Source: Nostoc sp. PA-18-2419 | Lineage (GTDB): Bacteria > Cyanobacteriota > Cyanobacteriia > Cyanobacteriales > Nostocaceae | Direction of reading: 5' to 3' | DNA length: 58,029 nt | Assembly (NCBI RefSeq): GCF_005869855.1 | Contig: NZ_SZNH01000007.1 | Coordinates: 120,418-178,446, forward strand | Part shown: piece after piece, positions 27,498 through 37,529 of the stretch | Layout of the letters: every line of letters begins with the position of its first letter | How positions within the stretch are numbered: position 1 is the stretch's first letter | The notes under the pieces: generated by a model | What the model saw: only the letters and a program-made list of their open reading frames with translations | Database searches by the model: none | Told to the model about the DNA's origin: nothing | Program-made: the position numbers and the translations under genes

Positions 27498-27634
27498 AAA
27501 ACGCTATCTCAAATTTAGTTGATTATTGGGGAGTGGAAATTGGCGACTGTGCCACATGAGGGAGATGGGGGATGGGGAAGGTGGGGCCCCCTCTGGGGAT
27601 AAGGGGAGATAGGGAGAAAAACTAAATGAAACTT

Positions 27635-28315
27635 TTACTTACGAACTTTTACTAAATAACCACAACGGTGTTCGCCGTTGATAATCCAGTGGGTGCGTTC
27701 TACGGTACAATCAGGTAAGACAGCTGCAAACATTTCTAATTCATGACCACAGATGGTGGGGAAAGATTCAGCAACGTTGGAAATAGCGCAGTTATGCTCA
27801 ATGAAAATAAAGCTTTCGCCTCTAGAGGAGTCATTAACATCTACTGGGTGATACTCCGCCATGAAACCTTCTGCTTTTCTCAATTCTACTAAACTGGCAA
27901 CACGGTCTCTGAGCGAACCATTACCCAAACGATCGCGATATTCTTGAGCTTTACGCTCCCACTGCTTCTGTAAAATCGATTTGAATTGGTCGTGTCCCAC
28001 AGTTTGAGCTAAGGTATCCAGCAGCGAAACAGCAAAATTGCCACTGGCATCACCAAAGCGATCGCTCATGGTACGATGCAAGCGATCGCGTCCCTGATGA
28101 CTCAGTTGATAAACGTGCTGCGGACGCCCCATTCCAGCTTGCTCTGATGTCGAAAACAAAACTAGCTCTTCTGTCTCCAAATCTTTGAGATGGCGACGAA
28201 TCGCTTGCTTGCTGACATCTAATACTTCAGCTAGCTCAATAGCCGTTGCTTTTTCGTGTTTGTGCAGATACTCTAGGATTTCTTGCTTGGTTGAGGACTG
28301 GTGAATAGTCGCCAT
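27635..28315 (-). CDS. sufR: SufR, iron-sulphur-sensing repressor of the suf operon
   Basis: 226 residues. An N-terminal winged helix (about 7-60: KQEILEYLHKHEKATAIEL, VSKQAIRRHLKDLE) binds DNA; the C-terminal half holds cysteines in CAISNVAES, TICGHE, DCTVE and RCGYL, the arrangement SufR uses to bind an Fe-S cluster. In Synechocystis SufR represses sufBCDS when clusters are sufficient. Here it is divergent from sufB with two matching operators between, so it should also regulate itself. Confidence 0.93.
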   Translation of the reverse strand: MATIHQSSTKQEILEYLHKHEKATAIELAEVLDVSKQAIRRHLKDLETEELVLFSTSEQAGMGRPQHVYQLSHQGRDRLHRTMSDRFGDASGNFAVSLLDTLAQTVGHDQFKSILQKQWERKAQEYRDRLGNGSLRDRVASLVELRKAEGFMAEYHPVDVNDSSRGESFIFIEHNCAISNVAESFPTICGHELEMFAAVLPDCTVERTHWIINGEHRCGYLVKVRK

Positions 28316-28374
28316 CTTCTGATGTCAGACGCTGCGGGAACGTCCCAAAAATTTCTGGGAAAATTTGACTTTGA

Positions 28375-28388
28375 CAACATTGTTGTTG
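28375..28388. promoter_or_regulatory. SufR operator 1
   Basis: CAAC-N6-GTTG (CAACATTGTTGTTG), matching the SufR recognition pattern described for Synechocystis. It lies 60 bp from the sufR start and probably serves sufR. Confidence 0.8.
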
Positions 28389-28419
28389 TTAATTTAGCGT
28401 AAAATGAAGATACATAAAA

Positions 28420-28433
28420 CAACATAGTTGTTG
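28420..28433. promoter_or_regulatory. SufR operator 2
   Basis: CAAC-N6-GTTG (CAACATAGTTGTTG) within a longer dyad AAAACAACATAGTTGTTGTTTT-like. Centre-to-centre 45 bp from operator 1. Lies about 125 bp upstream of sufB. Confidence 0.82.
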
Positions 28434-28558
28434 TTTTACTCTCCACTACCATTCTAGCAGCCGTGTAACTATTCCGTAATGCCAGATGGGAGTCACCAAA
28501 ATAAGAGCTTGTCTCCCATTCTTAAAGAGATAGAACCGAACACGAGAGATTATTACCG

Positions 28559-29998
28559 ATGAGTGCCACTGTCAAAACCTTAGTCAACCAACCTTACAAG
28601 TACGGCTTTGTTACCGATATTGAGACGGACACTATCCCTCGCGGACTGGACGAGGACGTTATCCGCTTAATCTCGGCGAAAAAGAACGAGCCACAGTTCA
28701 TGTTGGATTTTCGCCTCAAGGCTTATCGCCAGTGGCAAAAAATGACAGAACCAACTTGGCCTAATGTCAAGTATCCGCCAATTAATTATCAAGATATCAT
28801 TTATTACTCAGCACCAAAAGTCAAAAAAGAAAAACTCAACAGTTTGGATGAAGTCGATCCCACCCTCCTAGAAACCTTTGAAAAGCTGGGTATTTCCTTA
28901 TCGGAACAAAAGCGACTGGCAAATGTTGCTGTGGACGCGATTTTTGATAGCGTTTCTGTTGCCACTACATTTAAGGAAAAGCTAGCCAAAGACGGGGTTA
29001 TTTTCTGCTCGATTTCCGAAGCGTTGCAAGAACACCCAGAACTAGTAAAAAAATACCTGGGTAGCGTCGTTCCCACAGCAGACAACTATTTTGCCGCCCT
29101 TAACTCTGCCGTATTTAGCGATGGTTCCTTTGTCTACATTCCCAAAGGCGTCAAATGCCCAATGGAACTGTCTACCTACTTCCGCATCAACTCCGGTGAC
29201 ACAGGGCAATTTGAGCGGACTTTGATTGTTGCCGAAGAAGGTAGCTATGTTTCCTACCTGGAAGGTTGCACCGCGCCAATGTATGACAGCAACCAGCTGC
29301 ACGCTGCTGTAGTGGAACTCGTCGCCCTCGACAACGCCGAAATTAAATACTCTACCGTGCAAAACTGGTACGCTGGCGATGCTAACGGCAAAGGCGGTAT
29401 TTACAACTTTGTCACCAAACGCGGTTTGTGTCAGGGGGTAAATTCCAAGATTTCCTGGACTCAAGTAGAAACAGGTTCGGCAATTACTTGGAAGTATCCT
29501 AGCTGCGTGTTGGTAGGTGATAACTCTGTGGGTGAATTCTACTCGGTGGCGCTGACAAATAACATGCAGCAAGCCGATACGGGTACAAAGATGATTCACG
29601 TTGGCAAGAATACCCGCAGTACAATTATTTCTAAAGGAATCTCCGCAGGTAAATCTAGTAACAGTTATCGGGGTTTGGTGAAAGTCAACCCGAACGCTAA
29701 AGGAGCGAGAAACTATTCCCAGTGCGACTCAATGCTGATTGGGGATAATGCCCATGCCAATACTTTCCCTTATATCCAGGTGCAAAATAATACTGCCAAA
29801 GTAGAGCATGAAGCTTCTACTTCCAAGATTGGGGAAGATCAGCTATTTTACTTTGCTCAACGGGGAATTTCCTCAGAAGATGCGATTTCGATGATGATTA
29901 GCGGCTTCTGTAAGGATGTTTTCAATCAGCTACCGATGGAATTTGCTGTGGAGGCTGATAAGTTGTTGAGTTTGAAGTTAGAAGGCAGTGTTGGATAA
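28559..29998 (+). CDS. sufB: SufB, Fe-S cluster scaffold subunit
   Basis: 479 residues, full length. Together with SufC and SufD it forms the SufBC2D scaffold on which Fe-S clusters are built. Family stretches are clear: [59 protein letters not shown] and the C-terminal [21 protein letters not shown]. It is the first gene of sufBCDS, and the SufR boxes lie upstream. A small inverted-repeat element separates it from sufC. Confidence 0.96.
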   Translation: MSATVKTLVNQPYKYGFVTDIETDTIPRGLDEDVIRLISAKKNEPQFMLDFRLKAYRQWQKMTEPTWPNVKYPPINYQDIIYYSAPKVKKEKLNSLDEVDPTLLETFEKLGISLSEQKRLANVAVDAIFDSVSVATTFKEKLAKDGVIFCSISEALQEHPELVKKYLGSVVPTADNYFAALNSAVFSDGSFVYIPKGVKCPMELSTYFRINSGDTGQFERTLIVAEEGSYVSYLEGCTAPMYDSNQLHAAVVELVALDNAEIKYSTVQNWYAGDANGKGGIYNFVTKRGLCQGVNSKISWTQVETGSAITWKYPSCVLVGDNSVGEFYSVALTNNMQQADTGTKMIHVGKNTRSTIISKGISAGKSSNSYRGLVKVNPNAKGARNYSQCDSMLIGDNAHANTFPYIQVQNNTAKVEHEASTSKIGEDQLFYFAQRGISSEDAISMMISGFCKDVFNQLPMEFAVEADKLLSLKLEGSVG

Positions 29999-30001
29999 AG
30001 C

Positions 30002-30107
30002 TTGTAGTCAGCATTTTAGTGCTGGAAAATCACTACGAACCGAAAAGATCAACCCTTGGAGTTAGGCACTTTAGTGCTGGATAAAAGCGCTTTAGCGCCG
30101 ACTACAA
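30002..30107. repeat. MITE-like inverted-repeat element between sufB and sufC
   Basis: Termini TTGTAGTCAGC (30002-30012) and GCCGACTACAA (30097-30107) are inverted with 10 of 11 matches. Inside are small palindromes of the form GCACTTTAGTGC and GCGCTTTAGCGC. The element is 106 bp and noncoding; it fills most of the 130-bp gap. Confidence 0.7.
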
Positions 30108-30128
30108 ATCTAAGAGAAGAGAGAGAAG

Positions 30129-30917
30129 ATGATTATTGAAAATAGTGAACTTGTGCTGTCAGTACGGGATCTGACAGCTAATGTTGATGGAACACCAATT
30201 CTCAAGGGTGTGAATCTAGAGGTGCGATCGGGTGAAATTCATGCGATTATGGGGCCGAATGGTTCTGGTAAGAGTACCTTTTCTAAGGTATTAGCTGGAC
30301 ACCCAGCGTATGAAGTGACTGGTGGTGAAGTGATTTTCCAAGGACAAAATTTGCTGGAGTTGGAACCAGAGGAACGCGCCAGAAGTGGTGTGTTTTTGGC
30401 TTTTCAGTATCCTTTGGAAATTCCCGGTGTGAGTAATTTGGATTTCTTGCGGGTGGCGTACAATTCCCGGCGAAAAGCACAGGGTTTGGAAGAAATAGAT
30501 GCCTTTGATTTTGACGATTTAATTGAGGAAAAGCTGGATGTCGTAAAAATGAATGCCGCTTTCCTCAATCGGAGTTTGAATGAAGGGTTTTCTGGTGGTG
30601 AGAAAAAGCGCAATGAAATTCTGCAAATGGCGTTGCTAGAACCGAAGTTGGCAATTCTGGATGAAACAGATTCAGGTTTAGATATTGATGCGCTGAGAAT
30701 TGTGGCCAATGGCGTAAATCAGCTATCAACTCCAGAAAATGCCACGATTTTAATTACCCACTACCAACGGTTACTCGATTATATTGTGCCAGATTTTGTG
30801 CATGTAATGGCTAACGGACGGATTCTCACTAGTGGTGGTAAGGAATTGGCACTAGAATTGGAGTCTCGCGGTTATGACTGGGTACTGGCAGAATTTGCAG
30901 CTGAGGTGGGTGTCTAA
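30129..30917 (+). CDS. sufC: SufC, ATPase of the SufBCD complex
   Basis: 262-residue soluble ABC-type ATPase. Walker [11 protein letters not shown]-loop [10 protein letters not shown], signature [14 protein letters not shown], Walker [15 protein letters not shown] and switch His in [23 protein letters not shown] stretch precedes the ATG. Its stop codon overlaps the sufD start by one base (TAATG). Confidence 0.96.
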   Translation: MIIENSELVLSVRDLTANVDGTPILKGVNLEVRSGEIHAIMGPNGSGKSTFSKVLAGHPAYEVTGGEVIFQGQNLLELEPEERARSGVFLAFQYPLEIPGVSNLDFLRVAYNSRRKAQGLEEIDAFDFDDLIEEKLDVVKMNAAFLNRSLNEGFSGGEKKRNEILQMALLEPKLAILDETDSGLDIDALRIVANGVNQLSTPENATILITHYQRLLDYIVPDFVHVMANGRILTSGGKELALELESRGYDWVLAEFAAEVGV

Positions 30918-32275
30918 TGACTATTCAAGTTTCTCCTAGTCCAATTCCTAACTCGGATGCAGATAGTTTGACAGCAACTGTGTTGGATAAAGATGATTAT
31001 TTAACTAACTTGTTAAATCAAGTAGCTGTATCAAACACACAAGGATGGCTGCAAAATTTACGTGAAAGTGCTGCTAATTTGGTACGTCACTCCAGTATCC
31101 CTAAAACCCGCGAAGAAGAATGGCGATTTACTGATTTGTCATCTTTGCGACAGGTGCAATTTCATGTAGAAACAGCAAATCTCACATCTCCACAATTCGA
31201 GATTTTGCCAGAAGCGGCTAATAGTCGTTTGGTTTTTGTAAATGGTGTTTATGCACCTGGATTATCCGCAGTCGCAGATTTACCGCTTGGGGTGGTAGTG
31301 AGTAATTTGGCTGGGTTACCTGTGGCTGAACAGGAAGCTGTACAACAGTATTTAGCTCAAGCTGAAGGAGCGCAGGAGGTTTTTACGGCTCTCAATACTG
31401 CGGGAATCACTGATGCAGCAGTGGTTTGGGTGAAAAAAAATGTAGTAGTTGAGACGCCAATTCATCTAGTATTTATTGCAGTTACGGGTGAGAGTGCGAC
31501 GATTTCCCAACCCCGTTGTTTGGTTGTAGCGGAAAGTGGCTCGCAAGTGACTTTGGTTGAAGAGTATAGGAACCGTACAGAACAAAAGGTTTACTTGACT
31601 AATGCGGTTACGGAAATTTGGATTGGTGAGAATGCTGAAGTAAGTCACACTAGGGTTGAGCAAGAAGGTAGAGAGGCTTTTCATATTGGCAAGAGTGCGA
31701 TCGCTCAAGCTCGTGATAGTCGATATACTTGTCATGCGATAACTTTCGGTGGAAAATTATCGCGGCATAATTTAGAAATTTTGCAAACTGGCGAGCAAAC
31801 CCAAACGACTCTCAATGGGTTGACGATGATTTCAGGCAGACAACTGGCGGATACCCACAGTGCGATCGCTCTGAATTATCCTTATGGTACAAGTAAACAA
31901 TTGCATAAGTGTATTGTCGGCGATCGCGCTCATGCAGTATTCAATGGTAAAGTTTTTGTTCCCAAGCCGGCGCAGTTGACGGATGCAGCCCAGTTAAATC
32001 GCAATTTGCTGCTATCATCAAAAGCCAGAGTCGATACCAAACCCCAATTAGAAATTACTGCGGATAATGTCAAATGCGCTCACGGCGCTACCGTCAGTCA
32101 ATTGGAGGATGATGAAATCTTCTACCTGCAAAGTCGGGGAATTGACGAAAATGATGCTCGTAAACTGTTAATTAACGCCTTCGCTGCGGAAATTATCAAC
32201 CAAATACCCATTCCCTCTCTTAGAGAACTATTACTAAACACAGTCAATAGTCTTAAGTCTCTAACTAATGAGTAA
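30917..32275 (+). CDS. sufD: SufD, Fe-S cluster assembly subunit
   Basis: 452 residues, partner of SufB in the scaffold. N-terminal helical part (SIPKTREEEWRFTDLSSLRQV) and the beta-helix core with SAIALNYPYGTSKQLHKCIV, FNGKVFV, AQLNRNLLLSSKARVDTKPQLEI and CAHGATVSQLEDDEIFYLQSR are diagnostic. Coupled to sufC by overlap. Confidence 0.95.
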   Translation: MTIQVSPSPIPNSDADSLTATVLDKDDYLTNLLNQVAVSNTQGWLQNLRESAANLVRHSSIPKTREEEWRFTDLSSLRQVQFHVETANLTSPQFEILPEAANSRLVFVNGVYAPGLSAVADLPLGVVVSNLAGLPVAEQEAVQQYLAQAEGAQEVFTALNTAGITDAAVVWVKKNVVVETPIHLVFIAVTGESATISQPRCLVVAESGSQVTLVEEYRNRTEQKVYLTNAVTEIWIGENAEVSHTRVEQEGREAFHIGKSAIAQARDSRYTCHAITFGGKLSRHNLEILQTGEQTQTTLNGLTMISGRQLADTHSAIALNYPYGTSKQLHKCIVGDRAHAVFNGKVFVPKPAQLTDAAQLNRNLLLSSKARVDTKPQLEITADNVKCAHGATVSQLEDDEIFYLQSRGIDENDARKLLINAFAAEIINQIPIPSLRELLLNTVNSLKSLTNE

Positions 32276-32336
32276 TGACTATTGTACAGACGTGATTAAT
32301 CCCATGACTATTGTACAGACGCGATTAATCGCGTCT
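32275..32336. repeat. Direct repeat and 20-bp perfect palindrome between sufD and sufS
   Basis: ATGACTATTGTACAGACG occurs at 32275 and again at 32304. The second copy runs into AGACGCGATTAATCGCGTCT (32317-32336), a perfect 20-bp palindrome; the first copy has lost it by point changes. A dispersed Nostoc-type repeat; it may weaken read-through to sufS or act as an mRNA processing site. Confidence 0.75.
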
Positions 32337-32364
32337 CTATCAAAGACTAATAACTAATCTACCA

Positions 32365-33630
32365 ATGACTTTTACCACTACTAAAACCCTTGCCGATAAA
32401 GTTCGCGCTGACTTCCCAATCTTGCATCAGGAAGTCAATGAGAAAACGCTAGTTTATCTCGATAATGCCGCAACATCCCAAAAACCTTTGCTCGTATTAA
32501 ATACCCTGCGGGATTATTACGAGCAATATAATGCCAACGTGCATCGGGGTGCCCATACTCTCAGTGCTAAGGCTACCGATGCTTATGAAGCTGCACGAGA
32601 CAAAGTTGCTAAATTTATTAATGCTGCATCGCGTCAGGAAATTGTTTACACCCGCAATGCTAGTGAGGCAATTAATTTAGTTGCTTACAGTTGGGGAATG
32701 AACAATTTGCAGCCGGGAGATGAAATTATTCTCTCGGTGATGGAACATCATAGTAATATTGTGCCCTGGCAATTTGTTGCCCAAAAAACTGGTGCAGTCT
32801 TGAAATTCATTGAACTAACGCCTGAAGAAACTTTGGATTTAGAGCAGTTTAAAAAGCTGATATCCGAGAAAACAAAATTGGTATCAGTGGTGCATATTTC
32901 TAATACTTTGGGTTGTATTAATCCCGTAGCAGAAATTGGGGCGATCGCTCACAGTTACGGTGCGAAATTCTTAGTCGATGCTTGTCAAAGTGTACCCCAC
33001 TTTCCCATCAATGTCCAAAAAATAGACTGTGATTGGTTAGTAGCTTCCGGTCATAAAATGTGCGCTCCAACTGGCATCGGATTTTTGTATGGCAAGTTGG
33101 AATTATTACAATCAATGCCGCCATTTTTTGGTGGTGGGGAAATGATTGCAGAAGTGTTTTTAGACCATTCTACTTATGCAGAATTACCCCATAAATTTGA
33201 AGCCGGTACACCTGCGATCGGGGAAGCGATCGCCCTTGGTGCTGCTATAGATTATTTAACTAATATTGGCATGGATAAAATCCACGCCTACGAAGCTGAA
33301 TTAACAGCTTATTTATTTCAACAATTAGAGCAAATTCCCCAAATTAGAATTTACGGCCCCAAACCAAACGCTCAAGGAGAAGGTAGAGTCGCTTCAGCTA
33401 CATTCACCGCCAGAGAAGTTCACCCCAACGACTTATCTACATTATTAGATCAAGAAGGCGTCGCCATTCGTTCTGGACACCACTGCACTCAACCATTACA
33501 CCGCTACTTAGGGCTTTCTGGAAGCGCACGAGCAAGTTTATCTTTCTATAACACCCGTGAGGAAATTGATATTTTTATCAAAGCACTAAAGGAAACCCTA
33601 GACTTTTTTGCTGAATTCTCTAATTCATAA
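32365..33630 (+). CDS. sufS: SufS, group II cysteine desulphurase
   Basis: 421-residue PLP enzyme that takes sulphur from cysteine for Fe-S assembly. PLP-binding Lys in [15 protein letters not shown], and active-site Cys in [13 protein letters not shown], with the short loop of group II enzymes. Other family parts: [11 protein letters not shown] and [16 protein letters not shown]. Last gene of the suf operon; no SufE gene follows in this window. Confidence 0.95.
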   Translation: MTFTTTKTLADKVRADFPILHQEVNEKTLVYLDNAATSQKPLLVLNTLRDYYEQYNANVHRGAHTLSAKATDAYEAARDKVAKFINAASRQEIVYTRNASEAINLVAYSWGMNNLQPGDEIILSVMEHHSNIVPWQFVAQKTGAVLKFIELTPEETLDLEQFKKLISEKTKLVSVVHISNTLGCINPVAEIGAIAHSYGAKFLVDACQSVPHFPINVQKIDCDWLVASGHKMCAPTGIGFLYGKLELLQSMPPFFGGGEMIAEVFLDHSTYAELPHKFEAGTPAIGEAIALGAAIDYLTNIGMDKIHAYEAELTAYLFQQLEQIPQIRIYGPKPNAQGEGRVASATFTAREVHPNDLSTLLDQEGVAIRSGHHCTQPLHRYLGLSGSARASLSFYNTREEIDIFIKALKETLDFFAEFSNS

Positions 33631-33797
33631 TTCTTAAATTCTTAACTACGAATTACGAATTAATTTAACCTGAGTTCGATAAAATCTAACCCCTTCCCTT
33701 GTAGAGAAGGGGCAAAAAATCTCCAACTTGATACCAAAGAATAGGTTTTTTAAGTCTCTCGCGGAAGCGGGGTTCTTGAGAATCTATCAAACTGACG

Positions 33798-35618
33798 TTA
33801 ACTTAAAAGTTCTCCAGTTTCTTGGAGGGAGTGCAAGCGGCGATAAATACCCTCGTGACGTAAAAGTTCATTGTGGCTACCCACTTCTACAATCCTTCCT
33901 CGATCTAGAACTACAATCTTATCTGCTTCCCGTACTGTACTCAGACGGTGGGCGATGACAATCGTAGTACAAGTACCCTGAATCGATCGCATCGCTAGCT
34001 GAATGGAACGTTCGGATTCATAATCTAAGCTAGAGGTGGCTTCATCAAAAACTAGCACGTCTGGTTTTACTAGCAACGCCCTGGCAATTCCCAAGCGTTG
34101 TCTTTGTCCTCCAGATAAGCGAACGCCTCGTTCCCCGACGACAGTGTAATAACCTTCAGGTAAGTGCTGCACTACTTCATCGACTCTGGCAATTCTACAG
34201 GCTTCTTGAACCTCCTCCAAACTAGCATCCGGCTTACCATAAGTGAGGTTATCCAATACGGTACCGTTAAAAACGTCTACTTCTTGATGAACGATCGCTA
34301 ATCTTCGTCTATATTTACCCACATCTAAAGTACGAATATCTTGACCATCAATTAAAATTTCACCTGATTGGGGTTCAAAATATCGCAATAGCAACTTCAC
34401 TAAAGTAGACTTCCCAGAACCAGAACGTCCCACTAATGCCACTGTTTGATATGGCTCAATCAACAAGTTAATATCTTGCAAAACTTGACGGTTGACATGA
34501 TATCCAAAACTCACATGAGTTAACTCAATTTTGCCGCTAAATTTATAAGGTGATTCTATCTGCTTATTCTGTTCTAAAAGATTAGCTGAATCAGACGCAG
34601 CTGGCTCTTGCAGAAATTCGTGAAACCGCAGCATGGGAGAATAGCGACGGGCAAAAACTTCTGCCAAAGTGCTAATAGGTTCTAATTCAGCGTATGCCAT
34701 GCTAGAAAGAGTTAAGGTCATGATAAAGTGACCGAGAGAAATTCTCCCGTCTAGTGTTGCTGCTAAAGTCAAACCCAGAATTGTAAATACACAAAACTGA
34801 ATTACGGTTGTTTGCCAAGTATGTAATTTTACATACCCCTTATGGATGCGATAATCAAGCACTATTAGTTCGCGATCTAAACGTTGCTCTTGGCGCTTAA
34901 GTTCCCTAGCTTCTGTAGCAAATGCTTTCACTGTTTTAATATTAGTGATCAGTTCGGAAGTGCGGCTTTCAGTGTTCTCTGAATATTTATCCAAACGACT
35001 TTCGTACTCAATCAATTGCTGTAAATTTTTCAGCGTTAAGCTGAGAATGATTACAAAAGAAATTAGATATAAAATCGCAATTCGCCACTCAATCACCAAA
35101 ATAAACACAAAAATTCCTATTAGACGAATTAGTTTCGGAATCAACTGTCCGGCGATTTCGGGATATGCCCAAGTGTGGTTAGTAACACCTCTAGATACTC
35201 TACCGGCGATGCGTCCGGGGTTATTTTCATCATAAAATTCCAGTGGGAGAGTAAGAACTTTAGCGATGGCTGCTTGATTTTTTTCTCGACGCGACCTAAG
35301 AGCTATATCCCAATGAAACCAAACAGTCAACCAGGGCTGTGTTGGCGCTTTCACTACGGTGACAAGGAAAATTAAACCCAGTAACACCCCTAAAGATAAA
35401 GTTTTATTAACTGGGTAATTGGTGATGTCAGAAAAAATTGCGATCGCACTTGCAAGTGGTTTATCCAAGGGTTGATTGGACAAAACGTTTAAAATCTGCC
35501 CAATCGCATAAGGTACAACTAAATCAATAACTTCGTAAATGCTAGATGCTGTAATACTGAAAATACTCAACTTCCAGTCAGCATGAAAGTAATTGACAAT
35601 ATCTCGAAATGTCGCCAT
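33798..35618 (-). CDS. ABC exporter, fused permease and ATPase
   Basis: A type I (MsbA/McjD-like) half transporter of about 606 residues. I start at ATG 35618 (MATFRDIVNYF), which has GGAAGG 8 nt upstream, rather than the GTG at 35627. Six hydrophobic stretches occupy about 15-310; the ATPase follows with Walker A VGRSGSGKST, signature LSGGQRQRLGIARAL, Walker B VLVFDEATSSLD and switch IAHRLSTV. Substrate unknown: no export cargo gene lies next to it. Confidence 0.9.
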   Translation of the reverse strand: MATFRDIVNYFHADWKLSIFSITASSIYEVIDLVVPYAIGQILNVLSNQPLDKPLASAIAIFSDITNYPVNKTLSLGVLLGLIFLVTVVKAPTQPWLTVWFHWDIALRSRREKNQAAIAKVLTLPLEFYDENNPGRIAGRVSRGVTNHTWAYPEIAGQLIPKLIRLIGIFVFILVIEWRIAILYLISFVIILSLTLKNLQQLIEYESRLDKYSENTESRTSELITNIKTVKAFATEARELKRQEQRLDRELIVLDYRIHKGYVKLHTWQTTVIQFCVFTILGLTLAATLDGRISLGHFIMTLTLSSMAYAELEPISTLAEVFARRYSPMLRFHEFLQEPAASDSANLLEQNKQIESPYKFSGKIELTHVSFGYHVNRQVLQDINLLIEPYQTVALVGRSGSGKSTLVKLLLRYFEPQSGEILIDGQDIRTLDVGKYRRRLAIVHQEVDVFNGTVLDNLTYGKPDASLEEVQEACRIARVDEVVQHLPEGYYTVVGERGVRLSGGQRQRLGIARALLVKPDVLVFDEATSSLDYESERSIQLAMRSIQGTCTTIVIAHRLSTVREADKIVVLDRGRIVEVGSHNELLRHEGIYRRLHSLQETGELLS

Positions 35619-35730
35619 GATGCACACCTTCCAAGAGCGCGATCGTTAACTTGGAACTTATAAACTACAATTATACTACAAAAATTTCCACGGTTAAAAT
35701 TTGAAATCACTCTTTTGAAGTAGTAAGCAT

Positions 35731-36507
35731 TTATGCAGGGACAAATTTTAGGTGATAGCGATAAAGAGCAACTGGCCGAGAACCTGCGGTAAAGTAACTT
35801 GGATCTTGCGGTGAAAGATAAACAGCAGTCACTTGATCTGCTTCAATTGTTGGATTATTTGGAGAAAGTTTATGGTAAGCCGTAGTAGATTCTACAGAGT
35901 TTAAATAGGGGCGAGAATTGCCTTTAAATAGTTGTTGAAATACCTCTGTGGTAATGAACTTGCTATTAGGAGTAGTTTCTGTAGCCCGTGCAGTCACAAT
36001 AGAAACTAGTTGGTGACTACTACGTAAGAATGTAATTTGACGATTAGGTGAATCTGGATCTACTTTAACTGCTAACACCGCTTCCTTTCCTAAAGAAGCC
36101 CGTGCTAAATTCAAACTATTAAATGCTCTATCTGCTACTAAAATTGATGATTTTTTATCTATCCAAGGGAGTATTTTTAACCCAGTGAGATGTGGTTGCT
36201 CTTTTACAAATTTTACTAGAAAACTCACAGGTTGATTTAATTGTCGGCGGTTACCTTCAAACCCTGGCGTAACGATATCTGGTGCTAAAGGCGCAACCAG
36301 ATCTACCAACGTACTTGTCACTTGCCAAGTACCAGCCATCCATTCTGGGTAAACTAAATCACCCGAAGCTGGTTGCACAGAAGTTAATTTTTCCCACTGA
36401 GGAAAATTAGCTAAACGTTGAGATAACTCTCCCGCAATAGCCTCACCACTCCCCAATAGAAATAAAATTACCAAGCAAAAACTAAAAAATACCTTGATTA
36501 TAAACAT
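35731..36507 (-). CDS. Exported protein, DUF6816-like (lumenal-type)
   Basis: 258 residues with a signal peptide (about 1-26, ending GEAIAGEL) and a probable beta-rich domain containing FPQWEKL, YPEWMAGTWQVTSTLVDL and TPGFEGNRRQLNQPVSF. The WMAGTWQV-type segment resembles a family shared by cyanobacteria and chloroplast lumen. The role is not known; assignment is from memory of the motif pattern. Confidence 0.6.
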   Translation of the reverse strand: MFIIKVFFSFCLVILFLLGSGEAIAGELSQRLANFPQWEKLTSVQPASGDLVYPEWMAGTWQVTSTLVDLVAPLAPDIVTPGFEGNRRQLNQPVSFLVKFVKEQPHLTGLKILPWIDKKSSILVADRAFNSLNLARASLGKEAVLAVKVDPDSPNRQITFLRSSHQLVSIVTARATETTPNSKFITTEVFQQLFKGNSRPYLNSVESTTAYHKLSPNNPTIEADQVTAVYLSPQDPSYFTAGSRPVALYRYHLKFVPA

Positions 36508-36665
36508 CAGCAGTTTTTTATTAAACGTTGATTATTAATTGAATAAATATTAATTTATTGGATAATAAAGCACTTAAGATATTGCATATTATCTAAATAG
36601 AAAATATGGTTTAATCATTAACTTTATACAGTTTACAAAAATCTTTGCAACAAAATAAATTCACT

Positions 36666-36693
36666 GTAGGGGGATACAGCTGTACGCCCCTAC
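36666..36693. repeat. Palindromic repeat upstream of the CcmK-like gene
   Basis: GTAGGGGGATACAG/CTGTACGCCCCTAC, an imperfect palindrome of 28 bp ending 30 bp before the start codon. A common Nostoc intergenic palindrome type; could affect transcription start or mRNA folding. Confidence 0.6.
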
Positions 36694-36723
36694 CCACATA
36701 TAATCTTAAATTTTGGTACAAGC

Positions 36724-37062
36724 ATGACATTGGCACTAGGCATGATTGAAGTTTACGGCGTTCCCACAGCAGTGGAAGCGGGAGATGCTATGTGTAAAGC
36801 TGCCCGTGTCACTCTTGTTGGTTATGAAAATACTGATTTGGGACGAATTACCGTATTAATTCGAGGGGTTATAGGCGAGGTGAATGTAGCAATAACGGCA
36901 GGACTAAAGGCAGCCTTGCGAGTAAACGGTGGTGAGGTGCTTTCTCATCATGTTATTCCCCGCCCTCACGAAAATCTAGAATATGTTTTACCAATTTATC
37001 ACAGCGTTAACGTCGAACAATTCAGTGCAGATATCCGATTTCCTCCACCGCTATCTGTTTAG
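36724..37062 (+). CDS. BMC-domain carboxysome shell protein, CcmK-like
   Basis: 112 residues forming one BMC domain, expected to make hexameric tiles of the beta-carboxysome shell. MIEVYGVPTAVEAGDAMCKAARVTLVGYE and PRPHENLEYVLPI are typical of CcmK. The pore loop differs: residues 36-39 read NTDL, where CcmK1/2 have KIGS, so the central pore would be bulkier and more acidic. The gene stands alone, away from a ccm operon, as minor shell paralogues (CcmK3-6 types) often do. I cannot say which number it is. Confidence 0.85.
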   Translation: MTLALGMIEVYGVPTAVEAGDAMCKAARVTLVGYENTDLGRITVLIRGVIGEVNVAITAGLKAALRVNGGEVLSHHVIPRPHENLEYVLPIYHSVNVEQFSADIRFPPPLSV

Positions 37063-37067
37063 ATAAA

Positions 37068-37472
37068 TTAAATTTCTGCTGGTAAAGGTTGCCAAATTTG
37101 CCCATACTTTTCTTTTAAAGTCTGCCAATTTTCTACTTGACCTGGTTCATATTCTCCTGGCTTACCCCATTGTAAAAATAAACTTAAAGCAGGTTCTTGT
37201 TTATCATCTAAAAATCGAATAGCATAGGTTGTAAAATTACCTCTTTTTGCTTCACCTGTTTCAAATTTCACTTGAGTAATTTTGTCCATATTCAAGTGAA
37301 ATTCAAAGCCTTCTGTGTGCATATTTGCATATTTTCCTTTGGGTAATTCAGCATAAAATAGCTTTTCTAACTTACCCCTTGCTTCTAAAACAGCACCGCT
37401 GCTAGTAACAATTAGACGCAAAGTTCCGAGATTCTCACAAGCTGCTAAAAATTCTTTTAATGTTGTAGTCAT
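37068..37472 (-). CDS. ChuX/HutX-like protein
   Basis: 134-residue soluble protein: EFLAACENLGTLRLIVTSSGAVLEA, then GFEFHLNMDKITQVKFE and FLDDKQEPALSLFLQWGKPGEYEPGQVENW. This looks like the ChuX/HutX haem-carrier-like fold found in cyanobacteria, where haem binding is unproven. Converges on the shell protein gene with 5 bp between stops. Confidence 0.6.
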   Translation of the reverse strand: MTTTLKEFLAACENLGTLRLIVTSSGAVLEARGKLEKLFYAELPKGKYANMHTEGFEFHLNMDKITQVKFETGEAKRGNFTTYAIRFLDDKQEPALSLFLQWGKPGEYEPGQVENWQTLKEKYGQIWQPLPAEI

Positions 37473-37529
37473 TTGTTATTTGTCCTTTGTCATTAGTTAA
37501 TTAATTTATTTCCCCCAATTCTCTAATCC

